From Chrysomallon squamiferum (taxonomy: Eukaryota > Mollusca > Gastropoda > Neomphalida > Peltospiridae), in NCBI GenBank assembly GCA_012295275.1, contig CM022665.1, forward strand, positions 895,452-959,451: a DNA stretch of 64,000 nt, in the 5' to 3' direction. How positions within the stretch are numbered: the stretch's first letter is position 1; each line of letters opens with the position of its first letter. The notes under the pieces are model-generated. The model saw only the letters and a program-made list of their open reading frames with translations. It did not search any database and was not told the DNA's origin. Below, one piece after another: positions 41,916-52,547 of the stretch. The position numbers and the translations under genes were made by a program.

Positions 41916-44900
41916 ATAGAAAAATAGATAAATAGATAAACACAGATAGATAGATAGATAGATAAATAAATAAATGTACAATTATTATTAAAAACAAATT
42001 CAGGTACAACCATAACATGGACAGAGTTAAAACAGCTAAATATGCACTTTGAAATACAAAAAGTATAAAGAAACTATTTTACTTTCATTAATAAACAATT
42101 TTTTTTTTTAGATTATGCATATTTATAAAATGTAACAGATACCAAAAATGTCCTCAAATTAAGTATGACAAAAAAGAATCTTTTATCAATAAACAATTAA
42201 AAGAAAATATGTAGTTAACCATGGTCTTTTATTTCCAACAATTCAAATGAACCCTTTGCCAAAGTAAAGGTCAAATGAGCAAAAACAGTATCCTTGCGGA
42301 GAAATGAGATATTTTCTGTTGAGTCCATGATGACATCCATAATTTCTTGCTCTGTTAAAAAGGAAATATATATCCTTACAGCATAATATTCAAAAAAATC
42401 TTCTTAAGTGAAACCATGGCAGATATAAAAAGATTTTGTGAACACAGTTTTTGAAGATACAATGAAAGATGGCTGAATTAATAAATTATTAAGTACAAAA
42501 TTTAATAAACCATTCCTAAGTATTTTTAATATTTAATAATAATACATTAATTAATTAATAACATAAAAATATATTTTTGAAAATGCTTTATTATAATATT
42601 TCAATAAAGTAAAAAATTAAATTAAAAAAGAAAAATTTTGGTAATTCTGATTAACAAGGGTTTTTTTTGTTTTTTTTAAATAAATAAATAAATAAATAAA
42701 TAAGAAGTTAATAATGCATGAAGATAGAACTCAATACCTATTTGTACAGTGCCTGTACTACTGCCAGCCTCTGAAATCTTTTCTTGTTCAACATTACTGT
42801 TAGGTTGTGAAACAGGAGCTTGTGACCAACCTGACCACCCTGGAAACCAGAGGCGGAACAATCCCTGTTTTTCTTTTGCAGGAGATGTTGCTTCTTCCTG
42901 GGTAGGTGCAGCTTTTTCAGGAATTGGCTTAAATAGCAACATTTATATAAAAATATTTGTAAAGTTTTATCACCAAACTACAAGAAAATTGACAGATTCA
43001 AGGGTAAAAAACATAAATGGTACATGAATCAAATATTTTGTTGTCTGATATTTAACTTCGTGAATGAACTAAGAATAATAAAGGCATGATATTGAGTGGT
43101 GAAAAAGAAAAGGAAAAAAAAAGGGAAAAGGTCTGATTACTAAATGGATGAACCTAAAAACTGATTTTAATTATAAAGCAAAGTTACCAGTTTGTTCTCT
43201 CTACGAAGTTTCGACAAAACAGCTTCTCTTAGGATTTTTAGTTCTTCAAAATCCAATACCTCTTCAATATGGGCTTTTTCTGCCTGAAAATACAAATAAA
43301 TATATAAATAAAAACTGTTGAAAGCTGGTTTTCCTCAAACCAGAAAGAACAACTGAATCATTTATATACAGTGTACAATAATAATGTCTGAAAGATTACA
43401 CAATAGTTATATAAAATACCTCTGCTGACAAGGACAGTGCATCTTCTGTTACAGAGATCAAATAATGCCTGGTATAGGTCACCAAGTCGTGCACTCTTTT
43501 CAAGATGAAGTCTTTGGTATGTCGCTGGTTCTTGTCCTGTATGTGCTTTAAATGGCAGTTAATGGCAAACTGCCACCATAACCTTGGGCTAGAATAAAAT
43601 TATAATAAATACATTATATCTAAGTACCTTTTTCTCCATGGCAATTCTGTACATATAGTATCAATCATAAATTACAAAATATAAAAAAAAAAATAAAAAA
43701 AACCAACAGTAATATAAAGCACAACTAAATGAATAATAGTTTTCTAAATTTTAAAACAAAATGTAGAAAGGGTAACTGAAAAAACAACTAAAGTTGCTGT
43801 CTTTAGTCAGTAACGTTAACAAATATTAAATCTAAAAATTAGATTCCTTATTCTTATATATGTTATTTACCTTTCTCTGATGGAGGTTTCTGGCCTGTCT
43901 TTTCGATGTTTTCTTCTTAGCCCATGCCGCTCAAACTCAGACTGCCACAACATAAGACACTGATACTGCAATGATGTCAGGGCAAACCTGATTTTATCCA
44001 GGCTGATATCAATGTTTAGTCTTGGTGAGGTTGGGGATCGCAGTGGAAGAACAGATGTACTGCGTGTGACTTTGGCTTGAGCACTAATGGGACTAAGAAT
44101 ATTGCAGTGTTCTTTGAAATTCTTGTCAAGTGTTGATATAAACATATCTCTCTGCATTGCATCCTAAAACAAAACTGGATGTTTAACTTTTTTAAAACAA
44201 AACAAAAATGTTAAATAGTATTACTTAAAACTATTTGAAGAGTTTCATTAAGCTTGAATATTAATCTGAAAACTGGATTATTGATTGATGAAAATTGGGC
44301 TTGGTTTTAGGACTGCTGACCATAGTTTTTGTTTCATATATCTCTTGAGACAAGAAATAATCTTTGAAATAAACTATAAATAAAACCAACAAGAAAATAA
44401 AATCAGTAATCAACCAGTGCATGTGTATGAATAAAATGTTTTTTCAACAGTTAATATTAACAATAACATTTTGTCCAAAAATCCTTTATTTACATGAATT
44501 AATGATTTTTAAATAAACCTACACAAAATTTTCATTTCTGTTTCTTTCTTCTTTTTTTTTCACTTTTAACATATACAATTAATTTTGAGCCAAATATACA
44601 GTATTTTCTATGAATTTATATATTTTTGAAATAAACATACCATCAGTTCTGTGAGAGGCAAGTCTCCCAACATTGTTGTGTTAGCATCACAGTATAAAGA
44701 AAAGTTCTGAAGGTCTGCTAGTTTGAACATCATGTCTGAAGATGTACTGTGTACAAAGCTTGGAATCTGGGTTTAAATTAATAATGTTCAAAATACTAAA
44801 TAATATATAGATATATATATTTAAATTTTGAAAAAATAGTAACACAGATAAAACACAGAACTTTAGAAAGTAAATATCTGAAAAAGAGTCATGTCACAAA

Positions 44901-47900
44901 ATACCAGCCAATTCTGAAACAAGAAATTAACTGCACTTTTATTTTGAAAATTTTACAAAATGAAAATAAACAATATATTTTAAATTTGTTTATTTATTTA
45001 TTTTATTTTATTTTATTTTTTTTGGGGGGGGGCTTTAAATTCTAAATGCATCAGTTGACAAGGAACCTACAGTTGTATTTTTAATATGTTATTTGAAAAA
45101 CACTCACCCAATTTCCATCTGTACTCTGAGCACTAAGCTTCTTGATCATCACTCCACAAGCAAATGGACAGGACGAGTTCAAGTGTTCATCCTCATATCG
45201 GAGGTGAATATCACTGACAATCAGCTTTATAAATAATTAAAAATAGCATTTTTATATATATAAATAATTTCACAAAAATTTTATTTAGAATTAAAATAAT
45301 CAAATGATTTAATAACATAAAAACACCATTTAATGAAATACAATATAAGGAAAAAATCAACAACCATAAAGTCTTGATTATCATATTGAGACACAAGGGT
45401 CCCCATTAGTCTCTAACTACTGTTGTAAATGCATTTCACTAAGGCAAGAATTATGCTTTCAGTACCTGTATGTTTTCAAGAATATTTGCAGCCATTGAAG
45501 CCCCATATGAAAACCATGATGAAGATGTCAGCTCTGCTTGTTTGCCCTGCTTCAAAACCTGAAACACAAGAAAAGAAAACTCACTGATTAATTCATAATA
45601 ACATCAAATAAAATACGTATGCTTTATATAAACAAAATAAAATTAAATTAAACTGCAATTTAGTGGGTAAAAAAGTCATATATATATATATATGTATGTA
45701 TGTATAAATTTTAACACATTTTATTTATTTAAAAGATAAAAGTCATCATCTTTATTAATATTCAGTGGTAACATTAAATATGTATCTGTTTCATTGTTCA
45801 TGACAAATACATCAACATTCTAATTATTAACAGCAGTTAAAATTCTTGTTTTTATTTTTCTTCAAATGTCAGTCATATGAAATATTATAAATTTAATATC
45901 AAACATAGTTCCACATAAAATAAAAATAGTTTTGAATTAAACGTATTGTATAACTATATTATTACTTATTCAAGTTACTAGAATATACAAAACCTGTAAA
46001 ACTATGTAACAATGTTCATAATGAATATTAAAACAGTATTAATTTATTTGAAAGGTCTGTTACTGAATAGCATTAAACAAGTAACACCTGGATATGTTTG
46101 GCACACATGTATATAATTAACAAGCATTGTAAAAATCTAAAATTTCTTGAGACTGACTAAAATATATTCAGTCAACTTTCAAATGATCATCAAACAGTTT
46201 TTCACATAATTATAATAATTGACTTGATTTCCATCATTTGTTTCCATTTTTACTTAAAACCTCCTATATACAGAAAAAAAAATTAAAAAATCAACAGCAT
46301 TCAGTTATGTGTAACTGGAGGAAATACATTTCTTAACATTAATTTTTGTAAACAAAAGCATCCCACGATATACTTAAATGGACAAAACAGTCCATTAACA
46401 ATTGATTTATTAAGAACCAGGAGTTCTCTGATAGCTATGTTCTAGGTAAAAGTATTGATTATCAACCAGATGTTGTCAAACACAATATTCATGAAACAGT
46501 GTGATACTTTGTCATACTGTCAAAGTACAGCATTTTAACTATAAAACATAGATTGAAAATTTTTTGTTTAGATCTGTGCAGAATTCTATTACATATAAAG
46601 GTTAATTAGGTAATAAGATTATTATACACCTCTATTTCTATTTACAATTTATGCTAATATTCATGAAAAATGTATTGAAGATAATTAAGTCTACATAAAA
46701 TTTACATACAAGCCACTTCAAAAAGAAAACAGAACAAAAAATTGTTTATCAACTCCATATTAGTAAGTGAAGAGATGATCAAATAAATCAATGTGATGTG
46801 ATCATGGAAAAAATGTCACATGAAGTCACTAAAAATCCACTTTTTATTTTTTGTTTTTTTTATGATTTAACAGATTTGTTATTCAGCTTTTCAGAACTAA
46901 TTAAATGTTTTCTCTAGCTAACTTGATTAGAACTGAAGTTATGTTACAATAAAAGACATGCCTATCTACAAATGAATAGGCAGAAAAACAGGTTCCAAAT
47001 TGTGCGTGAAATATTAAGCTTTATTCAAATGTGATCCTTAACTCTTTTATCTACATTTCCTAAAACTGCAATCACAGCAACTTGACATGAGATGAAAGTC
47101 TGCAAAATGTATTTATAAAATAATTAAGATGAAAGAACATATTTATATTTAATAATGGATATGACATTTTCACACTCTTGTAACATAATCAGCTAATAAA
47201 TTACAAGGTAGTCAATATTTCTGTTCTAGTAACAGACTGTTCATAAGAGCCATAACATCTTTATAATAAAAATAAAAAAATTAATAAAAAATAAATAAAT
47301 AAATAAATACAAATCATATAATACTTGCTAAAGGAACTAATTCAAACAAGCAATTTATTTCTAACCTTCCACTTTGCTTCAAGTGCATCCAACATCTCTT
47401 GTTTGTGTTTCTTTTTTCGTTCTTGCTCTTCCTGTTCATCATACTATATCAAAGACAGATTATGCATTAGAAAGAGTTAAATTTGGATAACATTATTTGT
47501 ACATAAAAAAACATATCTCTAAAAAGGATTACTCATTTGCATCTGTTTTACAGAAACATTTAATTAAACAGTTAATTTAGTTTATATAAAATGACATGTC
47601 TACTGAAAATATGTATTTTTATGACTTCATAAAACTCAGTGAAATGTTTAAATGCTTATATAAGTAATCTTAAGGCATATGCTGGGACTACAAAAGCCAA
47701 ATTAATTCATTTGTCGATGCTTATAGATGTAGATGTGTAATTGAAAAAGCACACTTTGTCAATTTAATTAAAAAACAAACAAAAAATTTTAAATTATTAA
47801 TTAGATAATATATATACCTTGAATTCAGTGAGTGGCCCAGCAACCAAATATATCTTTTCTATTGAAATTACCCATGGTTCACTTCTCAAGCGACTAATTG

Positions 47901-48750
47901 GAATCTGTAAGGTTATCTTTCCAATCACCCCTAAATAAATGTAAATGATGTTTAACAAATTTGTTAATAATATTAGTTTTCTTATTAGTTACAAAACACA
48001 GCTTTCAAAAAAAAAAGTTACAGTGAATAAAATATATACTAAATATGTTAAATTAAATCTATGGATTTAATAAATTAATTTTTTTATATACTTTCTCCAA
48101 CCTGCAATTCATATGAGTTTTCATAAATGAAATCATTTCATCAACAATCATAGTAATAAATCTGTAGCATCTAAAAGGTTTTACTTCAGTGTAGAAACAA
48201 CATATAATCTAAACAGGCAAAAATCAAAACTAAATATAAAATATAGAAGGATATAACAATTATAAATCAAAATGAGCCAAATTACCCGATTTCACTTCAA
48301 GTGGAATGTCAAGACTTGTCAAGGCATTTTTCTTCAGAGGTAAGTTCTCAAGTTCAACAGCTCCTACCAAAAACACAATTAGAAATAAATATTTATGATC
48401 AATTCAGTTTGCTTTAATAACAGCATAAAACATTAATGTTACATTAATTGTAATTAAGAAAACCAAAGTTTATTTTTTCATTCTTCTTTTTCTAAATATC
48501 TGTTAATGAGGGAAATCATCTTGCATTACTTACATAAACAGATATGAAAAACAAAATGATTTACAAAAGAAATAATTTCTTTAAAATATACGAAACACTA
48601 GTAGTGAAATGTTCTGCCTAAACAAAACTATTATTATCTGTAAAACTGATTACCTTGTAATAAAGCTATAGACAGCTGGTCAGTGTTGAGATTTTCAACA
48701 TATTCACCAACATATGTATTCAAGACCCATGCTGCAAGACCTTCCAACAT
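2059..48750 (-). CDS. VPS13D: VPS13D, bridge-like lipid-transfer protein (75 exons traced)
   Basis: Seen: 75 exons on the minus strand join in a single frame with no internal stop, about 4,386 codons to the last donor or 4,391 residues to the stop at 2059. Human VPS13D is about 4,388 residues. Identity rests on the N-terminus ([20 protein letters not shown]), a UBA domain near residues 2,700-2,745, the VAB motif [16 protein letters not shown] and the C-terminal [19 protein letters not shown]. Within the VPS13 family only VPS13D carries a UBA. Known of the family: a rod with a hydrophobic groove moves phospholipids at ER contacts with mitochondria and peroxisomes; VPS13D affects mitochondrial shape, peroxisome formation and autophagy, and is recruited through Miro and VAP. 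The start is the first in-frame ATG, with A at -3. Exon coordinates are given in the block entries that follow. Doubt concerns only the 3' end and two optional segments. Confidence 0.96.
2317..2342. repeat. (AAT)n microsatellite
   Basis: Perfect TAA repeat in the VPS13D intron between exons 74 and 75, inside a longer AT-rich tract with (AT)n at about 2449-2474. Confidence 0.9.
3176..8242 (-). CDS. VPS13D: VPS13D exons 66-73: ATG2-like C-terminal region
   Basis: Exons: 8129-8242, 6178-6327, 5700-5846, 5120-5253, 4768-4946, 4484-4557, 3910-4077, 3176-3379; residues 3854-4243. Motifs in order: [49 protein letters not shown]; the VPS13_C/ATG2-like amphipathic helices [19 protein letters not shown] and [17 protein letters not shown]; and [19 protein letters not shown]. 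These helices are thought to insert into or contact membranes such as lipid droplets and mitochondria in the family. The intron between exons 66 and 67 contains an antisense transposase relic. Confidence 0.94.
6112..6165. repeat. (TTG)n(TTA)n microsatellite
   Basis: Compound trinucleotide array, mainly TTA, ending about 12 nt from the donor side of VPS13D exon 67. Confidence 0.9.
7095..7780 (+). pseudogene. Decayed MULE-type transposase, antisense in VPS13D intron
   Basis: Three reading frames give consecutive pieces that fit a Mutator-like (MULE) transposase. The first (7095-7433) has a polar Ser/Thr/Lys region like the one between the N-terminal zinc finger and the core of these proteins. 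At about 7586-7648 the frame reads [19 protein letters not shown], matching the 'PLVYALLPNKT' strand. At about 7659-7780 it reads [20 protein letters not shown], matching the 'DFEKAAINA' motif, but the usual catalytic Asp of that motif is Asn here. Frameshifts, in-frame stops and the lost Asp show it is dead. It is markedly GC-richer than the surrounding intron. No terminal repeats could be recognised. The family call is from motif memory, without a search. Confidence 0.6.
8681..9858 (-). CDS. VPS13D: VPS13D exons 63-65: ricin-type QxW segment
   Basis: Exons: 9634-9858, 9245-9317, 8681-8880; residues 3688-3853. Exon 63 opens [20 protein letters not shown] and closes with STQTWKFTE. The paired Q-x-W motifs (SQMW, TQTW) are the hallmark of ricin-B-type beta-trefoil repeats, which are described in VPS13D. 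Sugar binding is not implied, because the sugar-contact residues cannot be judged from sequence alone. Exon 65 contains [18 protein letters not shown], which connects to the C-terminal region and matches human NQKMRPGSGMLSIRV. Confidence 0.92.
10082..13189 (-). CDS. VPS13D: VPS13D exons 57-62: end of VAB and following strands
   Basis: Exons: 13136-13189, 11604-11776, 11005-11128, 10794-10866, 10405-10561, 10082-10154; residues 3470-3687. Exon 58 encodes [18 protein letters not shown] and [18 protein letters not shown]; exon 59 [20 protein letters not shown]; exon 61 [20 protein letters not shown] and [14 protein letters not shown]. All have clear counterparts in human VPS13D. Exon 57 (54 nt, phase 0 at both ends) has no human counterpart and may be an optional cassette. 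Exon 59 ends at a non-canonical GC donor, which is required by frame and homology. Confidence 0.92.
10867..11004 (-). other. GC-AG intron of VPS13D (exons 59-60)
   Basis: The donor reads CAGAG|GCTAGT and the acceptor TTCTAG|GTGCC. Joining there gives [15 protein letters not shown], which aligns residue for residue with the human FRIDNFSKVPVVFTQ region. The nearest GT, four bases downstream, would break the frame that exon 60 needs to join exon 61 ([11 protein letters not shown]). Confidence 0.8.
11777..13135. other. VPS13D intron between exons 57 and 58
   Basis: About 1.36 kb of AT-rich intron containing an AAT microsatellite at about 12754-12784 and other A-rich runs. A patch at about 12120-12240 is less AT-rich, but no protein family is recognisable there. 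Confidence 0.5.
14098..18481 (-). CDS. VPS13D: VPS13D exons 51-56: VAB/SHR-BD core
   Basis: Exons: 18250-18481, 17612-17797, 17224-17390, 16836-16889, 16089-16169, 14098-14242; residues 3181-3469. Diagnostic strings are [36 protein letters not shown] and [15 protein letters not shown] followed by [15 protein letters not shown], the most conserved part of the SHR-BD/VAB domain. Exon 54 is only 54 nt. Exon 55 has two possible in-frame donors: the short form ends at 16089 (TG|GTTAGT), and an extension to 16026 ends at a stronger GTAAGT and adds 21 residues. The short form matches the spacing I recall in human VPS13D, so it is used here. Confidence 0.92.
14243..16088. other. VPS13D intron 55-56 with two GC-richer patches
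   Basis: AT-rich apart from 15411-15600 (unidentified, with short inverted repeats) and 15970-16088, which includes the open in-frame extension of exon 55 and a GGCGCC-centred palindrome at 15987-16006. Confidence 0.5.
18560..18588. repeat. 29-nt A run
   Basis: Homopolymer in the VPS13D intron between exons 50 and 51. Its true length may be uncertain because of sequencing slippage. Confidence 0.85.
19044..23850 (-). CDS. VPS13D: VPS13D exons 42-50: entry into the VAB domain
   Basis: Exons: 23769-23850, 23185-23302, 22818-22879, 22341-22587, 21807-21948, 21401-21538, 20022-20162, 19483-19627, 19044-19248; residues 2755-3181. Exon 43 has the family motif [20 protein letters not shown], which closes the channel rod. 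Exon 45 has [19 protein letters not shown], the first VAB repeat, and exon 47 has [16 protein letters not shown]. Exon 49 ([19 protein letters not shown]) and exon 50 ([14 protein letters not shown]) are further VAB repeats. The VAB module binds Pro-x-Pro adaptor motifs; in VPS13D it mediates recruitment by Miro (family knowledge). Confidence 0.94.
24165..24334 (-). CDS. VPS13D: VPS13D exon 41: UBA domain
   Basis: This single 170-nt exon encodes residues of about 2698-2754. The sequence [19 protein letters not shown], then [13 protein letters not shown], shows a UBA three-helix bundle: a hydrophobic first helix, a loop with an MGF-like turn (here IGF), and the characteristic A-A-x-W-L in helix 3. 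UBA domains bind ubiquitin, and the one in human VPS13D is reported to prefer K63-linked chains. Within the VPS13 family this module is specific to VPS13D, so this exon is the key evidence for the paralogue call. It is bounded by a clean CAG acceptor and a GTAAGT donor. Confidence 0.95.
24654..30424 (-). CDS. VPS13D: VPS13D exons 34-40: repeats before the UBA domain
   Basis: Exons: 30185-30424, 29555-29783, 28871-29104, 28481-28605, 28224-28322, 27549-27788, 24654-24798; residues 2261-2697. Motifs: [20 protein letters not shown], where the channel rod continues; [33 protein letters not shown]; and [20 protein letters not shown] just before the UBA. Exon 37 is a Ser/Arg-rich linker. The intron between exons 39 and 40 (24799-27548, 2.75 kb) is the longest in the gene. 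It holds AAAT and AAT microsatellites and AT-rich sequence, and I saw no coding segment in it. Confidence 0.93.
25586..25648. repeat. (AAT)n microsatellite, interrupted
   Basis: AAT repeats with ATG interruptions in the largest VPS13D intron (24799-27548). Confidence 0.85.
30607..33170 (-). CDS. VPS13D: VPS13D exons 29-33: central channel repeats
   Basis: Exons: 33026-33170, 32603-32765, 32116-32371, 31621-31801, 30607-31287; residues 1785-2260. Exon 30 encodes the family motif [19 protein letters not shown] followed by [10 protein letters not shown]. Exon 32 gives [18 protein letters not shown] and a helix ending in [10 protein letters not shown], a typical end of an extended-chorein repeat. 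Exon 33 (681 nt) opens with [20 protein letters not shown], then has a roughly 130-residue acidic, Ser/Tyr-rich region predicted to be disordered, before the strand [15 protein letters not shown]. All phases join. Confidence 0.94.
33373..35056 (-). CDS. VPS13D: VPS13D exon 28: single 1,684-nt exon
   Basis: One uninterrupted exon encodes residues 1224-1785, far longer than its neighbours of 80-250 nt. It begins [20 protein letters not shown] and ends at a GG|GTAAAT donor. It mixes beta-strand segments of the lipid channel ([37 protein letters not shown]) with disordered Ser/Thr-rich loops. The pattern of PIIVLP followed by a short L-G-x-I/L-x-V/I-T strand recurs in exon 33 ([14 protein letters not shown]), showing the internal repeat architecture of VPS13 proteins. 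No mobile-element or processed-copy signature was seen. Confidence 0.95.
35263..35353. repeat. (AAT)n followed by (AAAAT)n
   Basis: Compound array in the intron between VPS13D exons 27 and 28, ending in regular AAAAT/AAATG pentamers. Confidence 0.85.
35436..41246 (-). CDS. VPS13D: VPS13D exons 14-27: extended-chorein repeats
   Basis: Exons: 41095-41246, 40702-40814, 40239-40321, 39596-39779, 39241-39391, 38846-38977, 38628-38718, 38195-38325, 37571-37671, 37228-37393, 36740-36900, 36151-36342, 35839-35960, 35436-35577; residues 584-1223. Recognisable pieces are RPLDIVYSP, the [16 protein letters not shown] strand pair with its following MVVIDLG, and [19 protein letters not shown]. Exons 18, 21 and 24 hold Ser/Pro-rich disordered loops. 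For exon 23 the donor was fixed by phase: only the GTATGT at 37222-37227 keeps the frame, while the GTAATT four bases further does not. Confidence 0.92.
37459..37486. repeat. 28-nt T run
   Basis: Homopolymer in the intron between VPS13D exons 22 and 23; it reads as an A run in the VPS13D transcript. Confidence 0.85.
41697..44163 (-). CDS. VPS13D: VPS13D exons 8-13: start of the lipid-channel repeats
   Basis: Exons: 43871-44163, 43420-43588, 43188-43283, 42738-42927, 42220-42351, 41697-41863; residues 235-583. The junction of exons 8 and 9 gives [13 protein letters not shown], the SPRLWW motif found throughout VPS13 proteins. Exon 11 is a low-complexity linker with a Trp/Gly cluster ([16 protein letters not shown]), as in the loop that other VPS13 proteins have at this place. 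Exons 12-13 return to alternating beta-strand patterns ([30 protein letters not shown]). All phases join without frameshift. Confidence 0.94.
41869..41975. repeat. (AAAT)n then (GATA)n microsatellite
   Basis: Compound tetranucleotide array directly upstream of VPS13D exon 13; the acceptor ends at 41864. Confidence 0.85.
44641..48750 (-). CDS. VPS13D: VPS13D exons 1-7: N-terminal chorein domain
   Basis: Exons (high to low): 48654-48750, 48286-48363, 47818-47930, 47366-47443, 45466-45558, 45108-45224, 44641-44766; residues 1-234. The first 115 residues are the Chorein_N module that takes lipid from the ER membrane: [15 protein letters not shown], then [15 protein letters not shown] and [16 protein letters not shown]. 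Exon 4 encodes a charged helix rich in E, K, R and Q that matches the family's linker after the first repeat. Exon 6 carries the classic [10 protein letters not shown] motif. Every junction has AG and GT and all phases agree. The intron between exons 4 and 5 (45559-47365) is AT-rich, with no feature I can identify. Confidence 0.95.
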
Positions 48751-48874
48751 CTTCTTACAATAAAACAATCACCTCAAATTGACCGAATGTTGTTTGTATA
48801 GATCTGAATCTAAAATAAATAATTTTTCATAGGTACCAACGTGTTTTTGTTAGTTAAACAGAACTTATGAACAC

Positions 48875-48902
48875 AAAAAAAAAAAAAAAAAAAAAAAAAA
48901 AA
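48875..48902. repeat. 28-nt A run upstream of VPS13D start
   Basis: Homopolymer about 125 nt upstream of the VPS13D ATG, within its 5' UTR or promoter. No TATA box or initiator can be singled out around it. Confidence 0.8.
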
Positions 48903-51900
48903 TAATATTTTCTTACATCTTGTTCACCTTTTGAGTATGATATGGACATAAAAAACTCTCACCACATAGTAAAGTTCAATACTGGCCTTAATTTAAAACC
49001 TATCAAATGGATTTGCTTCACATTTTGAGTTAATAAAGACAATAAAGTGTTCTATAATTAACTTTAATTTCAAATATAATCAGAGGAATACTGAGCTAAA
49101 TTTGTATTTGGCATTAACATGGTAGCTATAAACTAGCATGCAACTGTTCTAAACTGAAAGCCTGCATATATTGAACTAACACTGTAACAATTTCAAATCC
49201 AAACTTATGTGATTATCAAACAGTAAATCACCAACATATAATATGCACTTGTGATTTGCCAGCTGTATTTTGATCTTGTACCTTTGAGGTTTGTATCCTA
49301 GAATTTATTACTTGCACTAGCAGAAAGTAAGTAAAATATGAATATTCAGCTGTACTTTTTACTGATTGTTATATTTTATTATTATTATTTCTGGTACAAA
49401 TTGTTCCTCCTCCATTAACTATGTGACAGTCTTCAACTTCTTGCCATTGTCAGTTACTTTCAGACTAGCATTCGAGACATATCTACGTTTTGTTTGCTGG
49501 ATGTGATATGTCGAAGAATATTTCTTAACTTTCTCTCTATAGCTTGAATTATTTGAATTAAAACAAAATAAGGTGTTTCAGTTGTTAACACTGAAAGTGA
49601 AGCAAGTCGTAGAAGCTACAGGTTGATTTTCAAGTGTCAATCGAAGCTAACTTTGGCAGCATGTCACTGGAAACCCCTCTGAAGTTCAAAAGGTAAACTG
49701 CAAAAATTATTTTAAAATATAAAGATTTTTGTTTTTTCTTAAATTTCAAAACAAAATAAAAGACAAGCTAATGTCACAATCTGTTTCAGCACTAAAAAGT
49801 GAAAGAAATATCTTTCTTTTTAAGTGAATTAGATTCCTCATATATTTGCCAAGTTCAGTAATTAGGGTCTTTTTCAGATCAGAATATACATGTTTAATTT
49901 GAAATACCATTCAAATGGAAATTGAACAAGCATTCAAATGATACTAAAAGTGGAGGCCATAAGCTCACTGTTATATAACATAATTTCAGTTTGAACACAT
50001 TTTTTTTTTTTTAAATTTTATTTTTTTCTCTTATTCCCATCTTGCAACAAATCATTAGAAAGATCATTTTATTAGCTTTTCAGCAGTACTAAAAACAGCC
50101 ATAGAGTATGTCAACATTCACAGCCTGCCACCATGCATGTTAGGTTACAGTTTACAGTATGAATCATTTGCATGCTCAATGTTTAAAATGTCTTTGAAAT
50201 GTTTTTCAAATATGGATTACACATTTACTGAATAACTCATGATCAAACAAACAACACACAATTCAAGAGCAAATCTTCATCTTTATTTCCATATAGTTCA
50301 TGTCACAGGTTGTTTTAAGCTGAGTTAAAAGAAGTTAAATACATCACTTTTGCACATTTTGTGTAGTGAGGAGCTCAACTGTAACGCTCAGCTGTCACCC
50401 ATTATTAGGCTTGTAAACAAAACAAGAAACTCAACAGTTTTTTGTGTTTTTTTATAATTATTTTGAAGTTTGTGATTTGATTTCCACTTTCCATGTAATA
50501 AATAAATTTACTATATAAATGTGTTAAATTTATTTTATTTTTTCACAAATCAGTTTACTTTTTTAAAACTTAAGTAGAAATAATGGTTTTTAAGATATAG
50601 CATGAAAAACATGCATTAGTTAGTTAATGGGACTGAATCAGGCACTTTCATTATGTCACAACCCAAAATCACCAAAAAGAGTAATATGTGAGTATGACTA
50701 CTATTTGGATATTATAAAAATGGATCCCCTAGGCTCTACATCTGAAAAATTAAGAATGTTACTTTTTCATTTCTGGGCATCATCATGGGTCAACATTATT
50801 GACATTAATCAAATCTGTTGTTCAGATGAAATTAACAATGATTATTATATTAACCTTGTTTACAAAAAACATTGTAAATTCTAAAAGAATACTTAGAATT
50901 GCTCTTGCTGTATTCTATAACAACCATAACAACGACATAAGAAACAAAGACGACAACGAAGAAAGTGTAAACTCTTTACAGGGATTTCCCCAAAATACAT
51001 GAGTGACAGGAAGTAACTCGGTTTAGGCCTACTCTCTCATTTTCTGTCTCACTAACGATAAATATATCCACTGCAGTTCATTTCACTAACAAATAGGCCA
51101 TCTTCAATTAAATGTAAAAGTTTAAATATGTCCAAATGAATTTGACAGAGTTGTACAACATATTAATTACTATCATGCCCAAGATGTTACCTATACCATG
51201 TATATGATACAAAATACAGTGAACGGGTGGTTGGATGAAGTATTCATGTATCGGTGAAAGACGACATAATTTTAATAAAAGTAATATTTAAAATGACATG
51301 GCAATGGTTAGATAGATATATTATTAAATTTTACAGACGTTTTGAATGTAACCATATACACACCTTCATTGTATTATATCAAAAGTAAATGTGACACGGT
51401 CTCGGTCCATTTCTTTGGTGTTAGATTCTGAATGAAATACATGACGACATTCAGCAGTTTCGTTTCAATAAAAATAATAGTGGACTGGTTTCTAATCTTT
51501 TTACAATTTCAAAAGTTTCCGTAAGTGTAGAAAATGAATGTTACCAGTCTATAACGAAAGACAACTCTTTGTGGTAACCTTGCACCGCTGAATACTAATG
51601 AAAATTTAACCACCAATGTACCTGTTTAATTATATTTGTATGAAGTATTGTACGTTCCAATGCATCGCAATTATCATTAGAATTTTCATAAAATACCCGT
51701 AACTTTATCCAGTGTATTGTCGAAGGCTTCGTTAAAAATGTACTCATAATCACATTCTAATGTATACTGTAAATGCAAATAAATAGCGATGGATGCCCTG
51801 ACTATTGACATATTGTTATTAAAATATTTATATATATATTTGTATGAATGTTTATTTAATTTTTTAATTTTAAGGCTTTTTGTTCCTCGTCTTTTTCACT

Positions 51901-52335
51901 ATTTGTAGGCGTACTTACTATAACATAATAATGTAAAATGCTAGTGTAATTTTAGTGCTATAAATAAATAAATAATAAAAATGGAAGAAAAGAAACTGTG
52001 CATTAGTTTATGATTAATCTTGCATGAATAACTAATTAGCTCTTAGCCACATAAATTATTATTAGTACCATTATTATTATTAGTTGTAGGAGTTTCAGAA
52101 TAGCTGAGTTGATCATTATAGTGAATAATTATCGTTTTCTTATCTGTATATTAAAATGCAAACATTAAAAGTATATTGCTTTTGCTCATCGAGTGTAATG
52201 GGTTTTTTTTTAATTATTATTTTACTATTATTTTTTTTTTTATGCTAACAGAAATACATATGAGGTCAGAAAACCGTAATCTGCAAATATTAACGTACTT
52301 TTAGATCATTTGCTGATTTGACTTTCTAAAATTAA

Positions 52336-52366
<31 letters not shown>

Positions 52367-52547
52367 TCATTCATTCATTTTATATATTTTTATTATGTTT
52401 ATTTATGTATTCATTTTTTTTTAATTATTATTATTATTATTTTCGCTCGTACTTATTTATAGTACAGGAATAGACTGGAACCACTCGTGCAAATATTGGC
52501 GCAGTTTTAAGTCAAATAATATAATGATTTGATTTTGCTAACTATTG

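Noticed and set aside
45559-47365. Long VPS13D intron checked for nested genes or RNA genes
   Set aside because: AT-rich throughout, no open frame with a domain, no tRNA-like or snoRNA-like element recognised.
50627-50884. 85-codon plus-strand frame in the intergenic interval
   Set aside because: No recognisable domain, ordinary AT-rich composition and no convincing splice or promoter context.
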